A stretch of 64,000 nucleotides of DNA from Chamaea fasciata (lineage: Eukaryota > Chordata > Aves > Passeriformes > Sylviidae): contig JARCOQ010000105.1 in assembly GCA_029207755.1 (NCBI GenBank), positions 124,001 to 188,000 of the forward strand, written 5' to 3'. Made by a program: the position numbers and the translations under genes. Below are positions 46,021 through 56,035 of this stretch, piece after piece. The notes under the pieces were generated by a model. That model was not told where the DNA came from and searched no databases. It saw only the letters and a program-made list of their open reading frames with translations. Each line of letters begins with the position of its first letter. Positions within the stretch are counted from its first letter, which is position 1.

Positions 46021-46744
46021 TGCAGAACTGAGCCTGGATTTGATCACAATTTATGCTTAAAGGTCCAATAACACTTCACTTAACAAGACTTAACTGAAAC
46101 TTAATCAGTAACTTCACATAGAATTTATCACACCACAACAGGAACATACCCACAGGCCTGACTGACTTACAAATCTAAAATACTTCCAACTCCAAGAGAG
46201 CAGCATTCCCAGAATATTTGCTGTGGCATATTCACCATCATACACACATGGCCAGGAGGAGTCTAAATGAGATCCCTGTGGGAAATTCCCCTGGAATCCA
46301 GTGGAATTCTCCCTTCAGATGCCTTTCATTCATTCCACCAGGCACAAGGCAGAGCCTCGAGGAGTGGGGGGGGCTCAGCCCAGGGCCTGTCATCATTTGG
46401 GGATGCCCCGAGTGCAGCAAACAGGAGAGTTCCCAGCTCGCAGAGGCCCCAGGGAGGTCTTTTGCAGCTGCTGCAGCCCAGGAGAGTTCCAAGGGTCTCA
46501 CTCAGGGCTACTGTTTATAGGGCAGAAGGGATGTGCTTTAGTCACAGGCATTTACCATGCTGGCCCCAGCTCAGGTTGGTTTCCAAGGCTGTTGGAACTC
46601 ATTGGACAGCACTAGTTCCTGGAACAGACAAGTTTTGTGATAAACTCAAGAGGAGTTGAGCCCAGGGGCTGCTTGTCAACGCTGAGGCCTAAACAAGTAT
46701 TTCTCAGATCATTCTGTGGCCTGATAGGAGGAGGGGCTGGGGAG
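46021..46744. repeat. Interspersed repeat D, copy 1
   Basis: Matches 62200-63115 over several blocks in the same order: 'aacttaa...cacttaac', 'acaggcctgactgacttac', 'agagcagcattcccagaatatttgctgtggcata', 'cccaggagagttccaagggtctc', 'gagcccaggggctg' and 'tttctcagatcattctgtggcctg'. Identity looks moderate. The element type is uncertain, probably an LTR. Confidence 0.65.
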
Positions 46745-46895
46745 AGATTTTCCCAAGTGTGTCCACTGATGTTTCATGAGATCTGAGATGCTCTGAATCT
46801 TCCCACATTCCCCGCACTTGCAAGGCTATTCCCCATATGCCAGTGGGTGATGAATGTGGATGGAAGAAGAGAATTCCCGGAGCCAGGTGCTGGGT
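46745..46895 (-). pseudogene. C2H2 zinc-finger relic
   Basis: The minus strand retains most of a finger (CGECGKIQSISDLMKHQWTH) preceded by the end of another (FSSSIHIHHPLAYGE) and a stop in the linker. No open frame continues. It abuts a class II beta exon-2 relic on the same strand. Confidence 0.7.
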
Positions 46896-46899
46896 GAGA

Positions 46900-47240
46900 G
46901 GCAGATGAGAGTCACCACAGGATGATGCAGAGTGGTTTCCCAACGAGGTGCCCGAGCTGTTCCTGTCCACCACCAACTCTACCCTGGAATGCCATTCTGG
47001 AAGTGACACTTGGCCTTTCCCGTCCTCTGGAACACCTCTCTGTGGGCCAGGACACAGGTCATGCTGTGCCCCCCGCCAGACCCCCGCTGTAGCAACTTCC
47101 AGCACCCCACAGCCAGTTGGAAGCCCAGGGGGTCATGCCAGACCCCCGTTTCCCGCTCCCCTCTGCTCCACCGTCACCGCAGCACCAGCTCCTGGGTGGG
47201 GAGAACCCCCCATGAGCCCCCAGTGAGGATTCACCTCCCC
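46900..47240 (-). pseudogene. MHC class II beta exon-2 relic and intron-1-like flank
   Basis: On the minus strand the block begins like exon 2 of the intact gene at 56-58 kb: EVFQRTGKAKCHFQNG against GVFQEMVKSECHFING, followed by a decayed piece resembling the next beta strands. It loses similarity after about 45 codons, near 46900, where a zinc-finger relic starts. 47045-47240 resembles intron 1 of the same gene ('ccagcaccccacagc'). Stops and frame changes rule out function. Confidence 0.7.
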
Positions 47241-47479
47241 CAGAGCTGCAGGCAACCCCTCCAGTGATTACATAAGGGAGATGTAAAGGGATCCCCTTTG
47301 GGAACCACTTTCCTGCTGTGCCACCTCCCTTCATCTTCCCTCTCCCACTCCTTTCCCATCGTCCCCGTAAATCCCAGCTCCCCCCCATCCCGGTTTGGCG
47401 CTGACCCACCTCCTCTACCGCTCTGTTTGGGGCTCTCTCCCCGTTTTCTCCCCTCCTTCTCTGTTCACATCGTGTCCTG

Positions 47480-48501
47480 TCCCGTCTCACGCCAGAGCCC
47501 CTTGCCCGCAGCCGAAAGGATGGAGCAGAAGCGGGGGGAGCTGAAGGCAGTGGAAGGATAGAGGAAGAGGAGGAACAGGACGGAAAAGGGGGAGAAGAGG
47601 GAAGAGGACGATGAAGAGGAGTCTTTATTTTTGTTCTTGCGTTGAGTTTATCTCTCTTAGGGCTTTCAGTGTACCCGGGCCAGGAGGTCTGCGGCGCTAC
47701 CCCAGCTCAGTTTCTGTAGCTGTCTGATCTTCCACAGAGGAGGAGAAGAAGAAGCAGGAAGAAGACACAATTCGCGGGTCCACCGCGCCCTGTGTGCGCA
47801 GCCCTCTCAGCCCGTGCAGCATCTGTCCCCGCTGCATCCCACAGGTGACTGGAGAGGGGGAACTTGCCCCAGATATCTTGGGCGTCCTCGGGAGGTGTTT
47901 TTTTTCGGAGCCGTACCTGTCGACAGACCCCAGGCTACGACAGGGAGGATGCGGGGTGCCCCATGCCACGTGGAGATCGCCCGGCGGGGATAGGGGAAAC
48001 CGGTTGTGGCTACCCCTGACATGGGAGACCGGAGAGGGGCAATACCGGTTTGAAATATCCCCAGCAGACTGGAAAGGGGGAAGCACAGAATTAATGGGGA
48101 GGGCAGGATCCCCTCGACCCTGAAATGGGGGACTCGGAAGGGGGGCATCCCTGGCATCCTGGAGTGGGGCAAGCCTGAAGAGACGGAACCCTGGACCCCC
48201 AGCAGCCGAAATAGAGACTCGGTGGAGAAGGGACTCCTACGACCTCTAAAACTTCCAGCAACCCTCAGCGGGACCGAGGAGACAAAAGATCTCCAGGACT
48301 CCAAAATGGAAACACCAGAGAGGGAGGAATCTTGGAGGGCTCCTTTGCTGAATTTTAATATTTTGGAGGAATGTTTTTTCTGCATCATGGTGTTTTGGAA
48401 GGTTTCATGGACACAAGATGCCTGGTGACTTCTAGAAATAGACTTGGGCAGGAGAAACCTCCAACCCAGCATGCTTACACATTGTTTTCCCCCCAAACCA
48501 G
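47480..48501 (+). promoter_or_regulatory. Zinc-finger unit B: first exon, promoter and intron 1
   Basis: GC-rich; a likely first exon ends 'catcccacag' with a GTGACT donor at 47845, parallel to unit A. Intron 1 repeats the 'atatcttggg', 'gtttttttt' and 'ccccagcag' landmarks and ends at an AG at 48500-48501. Confidence 0.6.
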
Positions 48502-48528
48502 GATTTGTCATTCCTAAACCTTGGCTGA

Positions 48529-49526
48529 ATGGAGGAGGAGGCTGCAAGGAAAAGAAAGATGCCCTGGGACACCCAGGCAGGTGAGGTCAGTGCCCCTTTC
48601 CCCCTCTCTCCTGCTTCATCTCCCAGCCCACCACTGCCCCTGGCTGCAGGACAACCTCGCTGCCGATGCCGTCCTGCCAGGGACATATGGGGGGGGGGGA
48701 TCTCCTTTCCTCTTTCCTCTGCCACAGAGGCAAATCCCATCCTCTCCTTGTTTTTCCTCCCCCAGGCAATGAGCTGCAGACAGAGATCAGGGAGGACAAA
48801 TTCCCCTGGCAGGACATTGTGGAAGAGGCCATTTTGGGCTGCTCCACAGCACAGGAATCCAATGGGGAAGAGAAGCCCCCGATATCCCACACAAGAAGGA
48901 GCTGCAAATCCAGCCCAGGGAGCTGTGAGGAGGAAAGACCCCCCCTGTCCTGGGAAGATGGATGGAGCTTCAGTCGGAGCGCAGAGCTGGTGGAGAAGCC
49001 TCACGTGGAGGAGAAGCCCCACAAGTGCTTGGAATGTGGGAAGAGCTTCAGCCGGAGTTTCCACCTCCTCCGTCACCAGATGATCCACACAGGGGAACGG
49101 CCCTATGAGTGTGGGGAATGTGGGAAGAGCTTCAGCCGGAGCTCCTGTCTGATCCGCCATCAGGTAATTCACACAGGGGAACGACCCTACTACTGCAAGG
49201 AATGTGGGAAAAGCTTCAGTGACCGCTCCAACCTCCTCACCCACCAGCGCCTGCACTCCAGGGAACGGCCCTACCTGTGTGGGGAGTGTGGGAAGAGCTT
49301 CAGCATCAGCTATGACCTGATCCAGCACCAGAAGGTCCACAGTGGAGAACGGCCCTATGAATGTCTCGAATGTGCAAAGAGATTTCGGACCAGCTCCCAT
49401 CTCCTCCTGCATCAGCGGATTCACTCGGATGAAAGGCCCTTTCGCTGCCCTGACTGTGGGAAGGGCTTCAAACGCAACTCCCACCTTGTCAGCCATCAGC
49501 GTGTCCACACCAGGGAGAGGCCCTAA
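48529..49526 (+). CDS. C2H2 zinc-finger protein B, 6 fingers, C-terminally truncated
   Basis: Inferred coding exons 48529-48580 ([17 protein letters not shown]) and 48766-49526; 813 nt, 270 aa, phase-consistent. The N-terminal linker matches protein A closely ([18 protein letters not shown]) but has no recognised domain. Six complete fingers follow, with [11 protein letters not shown] linkers (one reads HSRERPY). A TAA at 49524-49526 falls exactly on the linker Tyr codon after RERP. Beyond it one further damaged finger (GKSCSYSSNLISHQ) and a partial one read on to about 49670. The protein may still be made as a six-finger form, or the gene may be decaying. Confidence 0.8.
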
Positions 49527-50154
49527 GAGTGTCCTGCGTGTGGGAAGAGCTGCTCCTACAGCTCTAACTTGATTTCACACCAACTTCCCCATGAGTAGGG
49601 GAAGGCCTACAAGTGCCCTGACCTCAGAAAGAGTTTTGTTTCCTGCTCTAACTTCTTCACCCACTAGAGGACCCATGTTGCATTATCCACAGTGACCCAT
49701 ATTGTGCAAAACCATGGTGATCCATGTTGAGTGAAGACCTGGTGACCTATGTTCCACGTGATCCACATTGGGAAGACACCTGGCTGGTGGTCTTCACCTC
49801 CTCCTTGTTCCCTGGATGCACCTGGATGAATGCAGGGGAAAGAACATCTATCAGGAGGCAGACTGATGTCAGAAATTGAAGTACTGAGGCCTGAACAGCA
49901 GGACAAGCGCCAAAGTTGATCTCTAGATGAACCTTCCAACCAAATATTATATGATACTTGTATCTGCTAATTAGTTAAATATCAATGATCATTAGTGAAG
50001 TATGTAATGTGATACAAATGTGTTTCTCTTTCTGTGTTTAAGGGACGGTCAAGGCAATGAAATCAGATATCTGGCCTTGTTTGGAGGTACATCATCAAAG
50101 CCAACTCCCTTGGTTCCTTCTTGAGCCCTGACCATGCTTTGAGTGGAACTCAAA
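49527..50154 (+). other. Former C-terminal fingers and 3' flank of unit B
   Basis: 49527-49670 keeps decayed finger sequence out of use after the TAA. 49680-49860 shares the 'gtgatccatgttg...gacacctggctgg' block with units A and C. 49930-50150 is AT-rich with nothing recognised. Confidence 0.6.
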
Positions 50155-50700
50155 TGTTGTGGGTTGATGCTGGCTGGATGCCACACACCCACAAAAGCCA
50201 CTTACTCACTCCCCTCCACAGCTGGACACGGGAGAGAAAATGTGTAGAAAAGGGTTCATGGGTAGAGATAAGAACCAGGAGAGACATCCCTCACCAAACA
50301 CTGTTACAGGCAAAAGAGAGCTTTGAGATTTGAAATGAACTAACAAAATCAGAGCAGGAAAATAAATAAAATAAGCCCTTAAAACCACCTTCTCTCCAAC
50401 CCTCCCTCCTTCCCAGCTCTATCCCAGCAGCACAAGGAGACAGGGAATGGGGGTTATGGTCAGTTTATCATCTTTGGCTTCTCCCACTGCTGAGGAAGAG
50501 GAGTTGTTCCTCTGCTGCTCTGCAGGGTCCCTACCACAGGAGACAGTTCTCCACGAACTTCTGCACAGTGAGTCCATCCCATGGGCAGCAGCTGTCTGCA
50601 AACTGCTGCAACATGACTCCATCCCAGGGGCAACAGTCCTCCCCAAACTGCTGCAATGTGAGTCACCTTTCCACGAGGTCAGTCCTTCAAGGATCTTTAT
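50155..50700 (-). mobile_element. Family-B LTR, antisense, partial
   Basis: On plus it starts TGTTGTGGGTTGATGCTGGC and continues through a 'aataaataaaataag' stretch and repeated 'ctgctgcaacatgactccatccca' units (50520-50660). It matches the 3' half of 21866-22779. The part beyond 50700 is missing. Confidence 0.65.
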
Positions 50701-51499
50701 TAATCACTATAGGCAACTTTTGTAGTAATGATTTGATGCATTACTTACCCTTTTTTAATTCTTTGCTTTTTTGAACTATAGAAGATTACACTTATTTCTT
50801 AAAAGTAGTATCTTTTGTGCTGACCCCATCAACTGGCAAACAGAAATTCATTAGGAAGAGTGCCTTTGTTAGTCCACATACTCAGAGTTTTTTTTTCTTT
50901 GGAGTGGATGGTTTCTGGGGTTAGGGGCTGTGTGTCAGTGGTCACTGTCCACCACCCCTGCCAGAATTCCCTTTGACCCAGTCAGAGCTGATTTCACACT
51001 GTAGCTGGGTTGGCTTCCCTTATGGCCCATAAGTTCTGCATTCTTTGTGTCCATTCTCAGCAATCCATTCTCCTCCCCCAGCTTTGTTACCCTCACCCAA
51101 GCCTGAGATAACACCTGGACAACTGTCCCACCTTGATCTTATGTACAGTCCAAGTGCCAGGTATCCACTGAGGAATATCAGGGGAGGGGGAGGGCAGGAG
51201 GGGAGGGGGGAGGGAGGATTCAGTGATCATTGGTGGTGGCAGCTGCCAGTGTGTCCATAACTTGGGGTGAGCTTTGTTTGACCAGTGGTGTACATATGAG
51301 CAGTTGCTTCTTTACGCACTTTGCCACAGTGGGAATTTTTGTGGGCATGCATTTCCCAGCACGTGCCACACAGATCTCACCTCTGCCAGGCCTGGAGTCA
51401 GCACCTTCCTGTTACTCCCTTCTGTGCCTATGGCAAAGTCCTTCTGTGACCTTGACAGTGTTTGAGATGGGCAACTCTGCTCCTAAAGTCCTTACACAG
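50701..51499. other. No gene recognised
   Basis: AT-rich to 50900, then mixed. A purine run (gggaggggg) lies at 51183-51215. The frame 51230-51530 upstream of the next zinc-finger relic has no known N-terminal domain. Confidence 0.4.
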
Positions 51500-51748
51500 C
51501 CTGATCCATCACCTACCCATGAGTACCCTCACACCTGCCCTGAGTTTTCAAGGAGCTTCAGTGACAGATCCAATATCAGCTCCCACCTGAGGATTCATCA
51601 TGGCAGGAGACTGATCCCTTGTAGGAAGAGCTTTGGCCACAGCATGGACTTGATCTCCCACTGTAGGATCCATGTAGGGGAGAAACCCTGTGTTTGCCCA
51701 GGCTTTGCCCAGAGGCCCTATTCAAAACAAGACATTTTGAAAATGTAA
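51500..51748 (+). pseudogene. C2H2 zinc-finger relic
   Basis: A plus-strand frame shows three eroded fingers: HTCPEFSRSFSDRSNISSH (second Cys lost), CRKSFGHSMDLISHCRIH (first Cys lost) and VCPGFAQRPYSKQD, separated by linker remnants (HVGEKP). The frame is open for 172 codons from 51230, but no finger keeps all four zinc ligands. Confidence 0.7.
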
Positions 51749-51749
51749 T

Positions 51750-52970
51750 TAAGCCATTTGGGGTTTGTATCAAGACATTTTTTGGGTGGGGTTTAGCCAT
51801 TTTCAGTGTGACTGTGTTGTTATAAGATAATTGGTCAATACCTCTTGGCTTTTGCTGTGTACACCGATGGAGAAGACTCCCCTGCATCCCCACAGAATCC
51901 CCAAATCCTTCAGAATATCCCCGCAAACTCCAAATTCTCCCCCAAAAAGCAGTAAAATGGCAGGGGTTTGGATGTCTTTTTCAACTTTTTTTTTTTACCC
52001 CACTTTCAGGTGTTTTAAAGGGATGAAGAGGAATCAAAAGAAAATTAGGGCAAAATAAAAGGATTTACATGTTGGTGTTGTGTAACTATCCATAGAGTTG
52101 GGTTGGGTGGGTGGAAGAGACTTTTTCTGAGAAGTTTCCACCCCATTGTCTCTGAAATCTTGGGTTTTGCTCCAATCCAGCACTGTGAAAGACACCCATG
52201 GACCATGGAGAGGTAGAATTGTACTATTGAGTTATAATTGTACTAATTGTAATAGGTGGAAAAAGAGATGGGATTAGGCAGGAGGAGGAGGGGAGGAGGA
52301 ATAGCAGGAAGCTCAGGGATCCACTGCTCCCTGTATCTGCAGCCCTCCCCAGCCTGGGAGCATCATCCCCCTTTACATCCCTCGAGTGACTGGGGAGGGG
52401 AACCTTGCCTCAGATATCGAGGGGGAGGGTATCTCTCAGTATCTGATCTTTATGAGGCGATACCTGGATTTTGCAGGACTCCAAAGCTGATCTGCAAATG
52501 CCCCTGTGGAAGATATTTGGGGCATTCCAGAGATGACATTTCTTTGGGGACTCGTAGTGGCAGCTGCCAGCTGAGCCCTGGTGGTTGGCAGGAGATGTGG
52601 AATCCCCGGAGCCACCAGTACCCGGATCAGCCAGTACCAGGGTGGGCAGGCCAGGAACACCATTTCTGGCTACTCATCAGGAGAGCCAGAGTTGCGGGAA
52701 GGCCAGGACCCCTGGAGAGGGGAAAACAGAGAGAAGCAATACTGGAACTGAGGGACTCCTGGCAGCCCAGAGAAGGGAAAAGCTCAGTGAGAGGTTATCT
52801 GGGAGAAGGAGAGATCTTGGAAAGGGAACCCAGGGATTCCTAGGACCCCCAGCAGCCTTGAAAGTGGGGAATCCTGGAGCTGGGGGATCCCCAATATACA
52901 TGAGATCCCCAGCAGGCCAGATGGGGAAACCAAAGTGGAGACACCAGAGAGGGCCCCCCAGGCAGGTGAG
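51750..52970 (+). promoter_or_regulatory. Zinc-finger unit C: 5' region
   Basis: 51750-52255 shows nothing recognisable. 52256-52390 resembles the first exon of units A and B ('cagcctgggagcat', then 'ccctcgagtgactggggaggg' where the others have gcag/GTGACT). 52400-52930 has the same 'ggatcccc' / 'cccccagcagcc' intron motifs. 52922-52967 ends in 'caggcag' with a GTGAGG donor at 52968, like the small coding exon of A and B, but the MEKE-type start is not preserved. Confidence 0.5.
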
Positions 52971-53160
52971 GAGGAAGTCACTGCCCCTTCCCCCCTCTCG
53001 TCTGCTCCATCTCCCAGCCCAGCATCGCCCCTGGCTGCAGGACAACCCTGCTACCAACGCTGTCCTGCCAGGGATGGATTTGGAATGTTCTTCCCCTTCT
53101 CTCTGGCATGGAGGTAAATCCCATCCCATCCCACCCCTCCTCCCTTCCCCCCTCACCCCA

Positions 53161-53321
53161 CCTTCCTTCCTTCCTTCCTTCCTTCCTTCCTTCCTTCCTT
53201 CCTTCCTTCCTTCCTTCCTTCCTTCCTTCCTTCCTTCCTTCCTTCCTTCCTTCCTTCCTTCCTTCCTTCCTTCCTTCCTTCCTTCCTCCCTCCCTCCCTC
53301 CCTCCCTCCCTCCCTCCCTCC
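53161..53321. repeat. CCTT/CCTC microsatellite
   Basis: About 125 bp of essentially pure CCTT repeats (53161-53286) followed by about 35 bp of CCTC repeats, in the intron just before the finger exon of unit C. It sits where A and B have short oligopyrimidine tracts. Confidence 0.97.
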
Positions 53322-53330
53322 ATTACTGAC

Positions 53331-54060
53331 AGAGGTTATTCTGCATCAGAACCTCGTGAAAGAGGCCATTTTGAGTGACTCCATGGCACAGGAATCCAAT
53401 GGGGAGAAAAAGCCTTGGAGATACCCCACGAGGAAGGGCTCCAAATGCAGCCCAGGGAGCTCCAAGGAGGAAAAACCAACCCTTTGTCAGGATGGTGGCC
53501 AAAGCTTCATTGCAGCTTTGGTCTGGTGGTTTCACTCCTTGAGTGGTTTCACACTGGAGATATGTGCTACAGGTCCTTGGAGTGTGGGAAGAGCTTCAGA
53601 TGGAGCTCCCACCTGATCCAGCACCAGAAGATCCACATGGGGGAACAGCCCTAGAAGTGCTTGGAATGTGGGAAGAGCTTCAGCCAGAGCTCCTGTCTGA
53701 TCAGCCATCAGATAATTCACATGGGAGAATGGCCCTACAGGTGTAGGGAAGGTGTGAAGAGCTTCAGTGACCACTCTAACCTCCTCAGCCACCAGCACCT
53801 GCACTCCAGGAAATGGCCCTACCAGTGTGGGGATTGCCCTGAGAACTTCAGCCAGAGCTCCCACCTGATTCGCCACCAGAATATCCACACTGGGAAACAG
53901 CCCTAGGAGTGTCCTGACTGTGGGAAAAGCTTTACCCAGAGCTCTGCCTTGACCTTACACCAACAGATTCACACGAAGGAAATGCCTGTGAGTGCCCCAA
54001 GTGTGGGAAGAGCTTCATCCACTGCTCCAACTCCATTAACCATTGGAGGACCAGTGCTGG
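53331..54060 (+). pseudogene. C2H2 zinc-finger gene C, pseudogene
   Basis: The exon starts like A and B ([20 protein letters not shown]) and runs into a frameshift about 53500. Finger sequence resumes at about 53570. Two in-frame TAG codons, at 53652-53654 and 53904-53906, both occupy the linker Tyr position (after GEQP and GKQP). Several fingers have lost zinc ligands (REGVKS, DCPENF). A further frameshift lies near 53985. Six to seven fingers can be traced to about 54055. No product is expected. Confidence 0.88.
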
Positions 54061-54127
54061 ATCATCCACAGTGAGCCCTGTAGGGCAGAGACCTGGTGAC
54101 CCATGATCCTGGTGATCCATGTGGGGC

Positions 54128-54330
54128 AGTGTATTGGGCTTGTGTGGTCAGATTTTGGAAATGGGGATGCTCCAGGGGTGGCTTCTGTGAGCAGCTTCGA
54201 GAAGCTTCCTCCATGTCCAGCTCCTGTTCTGATCTACTCCTGAAGGTGAGGGTAACCCAGGTTCTAGTTTATGGATCCCCTGGGACAGATTATAGTGAAA
54301 CAACAGTGATTGATCTGTGTTTATAAAAGT
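54128..54330 (+). mobile_element. Start of a family-B-like LTR
   Basis: 'tgtattgggcttgtgtggtcagattttgg' and 'ggggtggcttctgtgagcagc' match the first 100 bp or so of family B. Similarity fades after about 54240. Confidence 0.5.
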
Positions 54331-55069
54331 ATCTCTGTAGGGTATATTTTAGAACCATTTGTTTGCCAGGTAAAGCAGGTTTGGAACTCTTTTGGTTACC
54401 ATGTCTAGCAATATAGAAGCATTAAAATAACACCTATGAAAACTTAAAAGGGAAAAGAAAGAAAATATAAGAGTAGAAAGATTCATGGTCACCAGCCCTG
54501 GATCCAGCAACAAAACTTTCCGGTTCAATTGCTACAATGTCCCTGTTCTTGATCTAAGCGATGATCCCAGGCTGCATCCTTCAGGGGTGGGGGAAGCCCT
54601 GGAAACTCCAAGTTCTGTCAGTCAGTAAAGGTTCCCGTTTGGGTGAACACCCAGGTACCTCCCCTGGGGGGGAGTTTTACACTTTCTGATGTCACACTGT
54701 TTCCAGGGGCACTTTGTGGGACTCTGATGGTTTACGGCCCCTTGTAAGAGACGGCCCTTCCTCTCCCAGCAGCGCAGTTGAGACAGGTATGGCCCATGTG
54801 AAGGGATGAAAACCTCCAGCCCTCTGTGTATGTCCTGGGCCTTCCCCAGGAGGGTTTCCAGAGCTGAGGCAGTTGTGTAAGGGAGGGCATTGCTCTGGTC
54901 CAAAGTCCTCTCCCACCTGGCAGCATCTTCTGATCAGCCTGTTCCCATCCCTGGCTCCCTGCCCGGCTCATCCCCTCCAGGGCTGGGTGTTCACCCCCTC
55001 TGCCCCTGGGCACCTCCTGTGCTCATGGCCAGCAAAGCCCCCACTGCTTTTGTCAATGGCCAGTGGTTT
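54331..55069. other. No gene recognised
   Basis: AT-rich to 54480, then mixed sequence. Frames on both strands in 54600-55010 overlap and have no recognisable domains. Confidence 0.4.
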
Positions 55070-55440
55070 GAGCCATTTCAGTCCCTCACAGTTCTGCACC
55101 CAAAAGCCAAGAGGGATCAATGGTGCCTCAAAACTACTCCATCCCACTGAACATGGCTCAATTTGACCTCAAAACAACTCAATCCCTCCTCAGAATTTTG
55201 GGGTACGCCCTGTGCCCAAATTGCTCCTAGTTGTGGATGTTCCTGTCCACGAAGTTCACACAGGTGTTGCCATCTAGGAGATGACAGTAGGCTTTTCCCT
55301 AAAAATGGAACACACCTGTATGGGAGACAGGTGAGTGCCCTGCCTCACCCCCTAAGAGCCCCCAGCACCCCACAGCAGGCTGGGGGCTCAAGGGACCACC
55401 TCAGATCCCCCATTCGCTCTCCCCTCTGCCCATGGCCACA
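55070..55440 (-). pseudogene. MHC class II beta exon-2 relic with flanking repeat
   Basis: On the minus strand 55205-55310 reads as the start of a beta-1 domain: GVFHF, a stop, then GKAYCHLLDGNTCVNFVDRNIHN, a stop, EQF. This aligns with the SECHFINGT...KRFIYNREQ region of the intact gene. 55310-55440 resembles intron 1 of that gene ('acaggtg', 'agcaccccacagcaggctgggggctca'). The rest of exon 2 is absent: 55070-55200 is a 'ggctcaat' repeat shared with 42850-43005. Clearly non-functional. Confidence 0.8.
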
Positions 55441-55880
55441 ACAGCAGTGGCTGCTGGGTGGGGGGCACCTCCACTGTGAGCCCCCCAAGGAGGAACAGCA
55501 GGGGCTGGGGACCCCCCAGCAAGGTTCTGCCTACCCCCTTCCCCCTCCAGAGCCCCAGGGAACAACTTAAGAGATCAAATGATGAGGCCACGAAGGGACT
55601 CCCTGGGGAACCCCTTTGCCTCTGTCCCACTTCCCCTTCCCCCCTCTCAAACACCTTACCCATCTTCCCTCCACCACTCCCCCTCATCCAAAAGCTCCTC
55701 ACCGGGAGCTAGGGGGGCTCCCAGCACCCAGAGCAGGGTGACACGGGGGGGACACACAGGGGTCCCCATTCCTGATCCACTCCAGGAGCAGTTCTCCCCC
55801 CTCCCATCACAGTATCCCCGCAGGGTCCCCCCAGATCTCTCCCCACCATCCCCCAATAAACAGGACTGGGGAGAACTGGG
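55441..55880. other. No gene; C-rich spacer downstream of the class II gene
   Basis: C-rich sequence with no coding evidence. A plus-strand AATAAA at 55854-55859 has no plus-strand gene to serve that I can see. Confidence 0.4.
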
Positions 55881-55884
55881 ATAC

Positions 55885-56035
55885 TTTATTCGGGATGCTG
55901 GGGGCAGTCAGGCGGGGACAGAGTGACAGCAGGGCTCTGGGGACACACATGACCCCCCCAAAATCAGCGTGGGGCTGGAGTAGGGGGTCCCAGCTGGGCC
56001 CGAGGCCACAGGGAGGGGCTGTGGCTGCTACTGGC
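55885..56035 (-). terminator. 3' UTR and polyadenylation signal of the class II beta gene
   Basis: AATAAA on the minus strand (plus TTTATT at 55885-55890), about 145 bp after the stop codon. Confidence 0.8.

Noticed and set aside
52585..53616. 343-aa plus-strand frame over unit C
   Set aside because: Reads through intron motifs and the CCTT microsatellite (long LPSF repeats) into a frameshifted finger exon.
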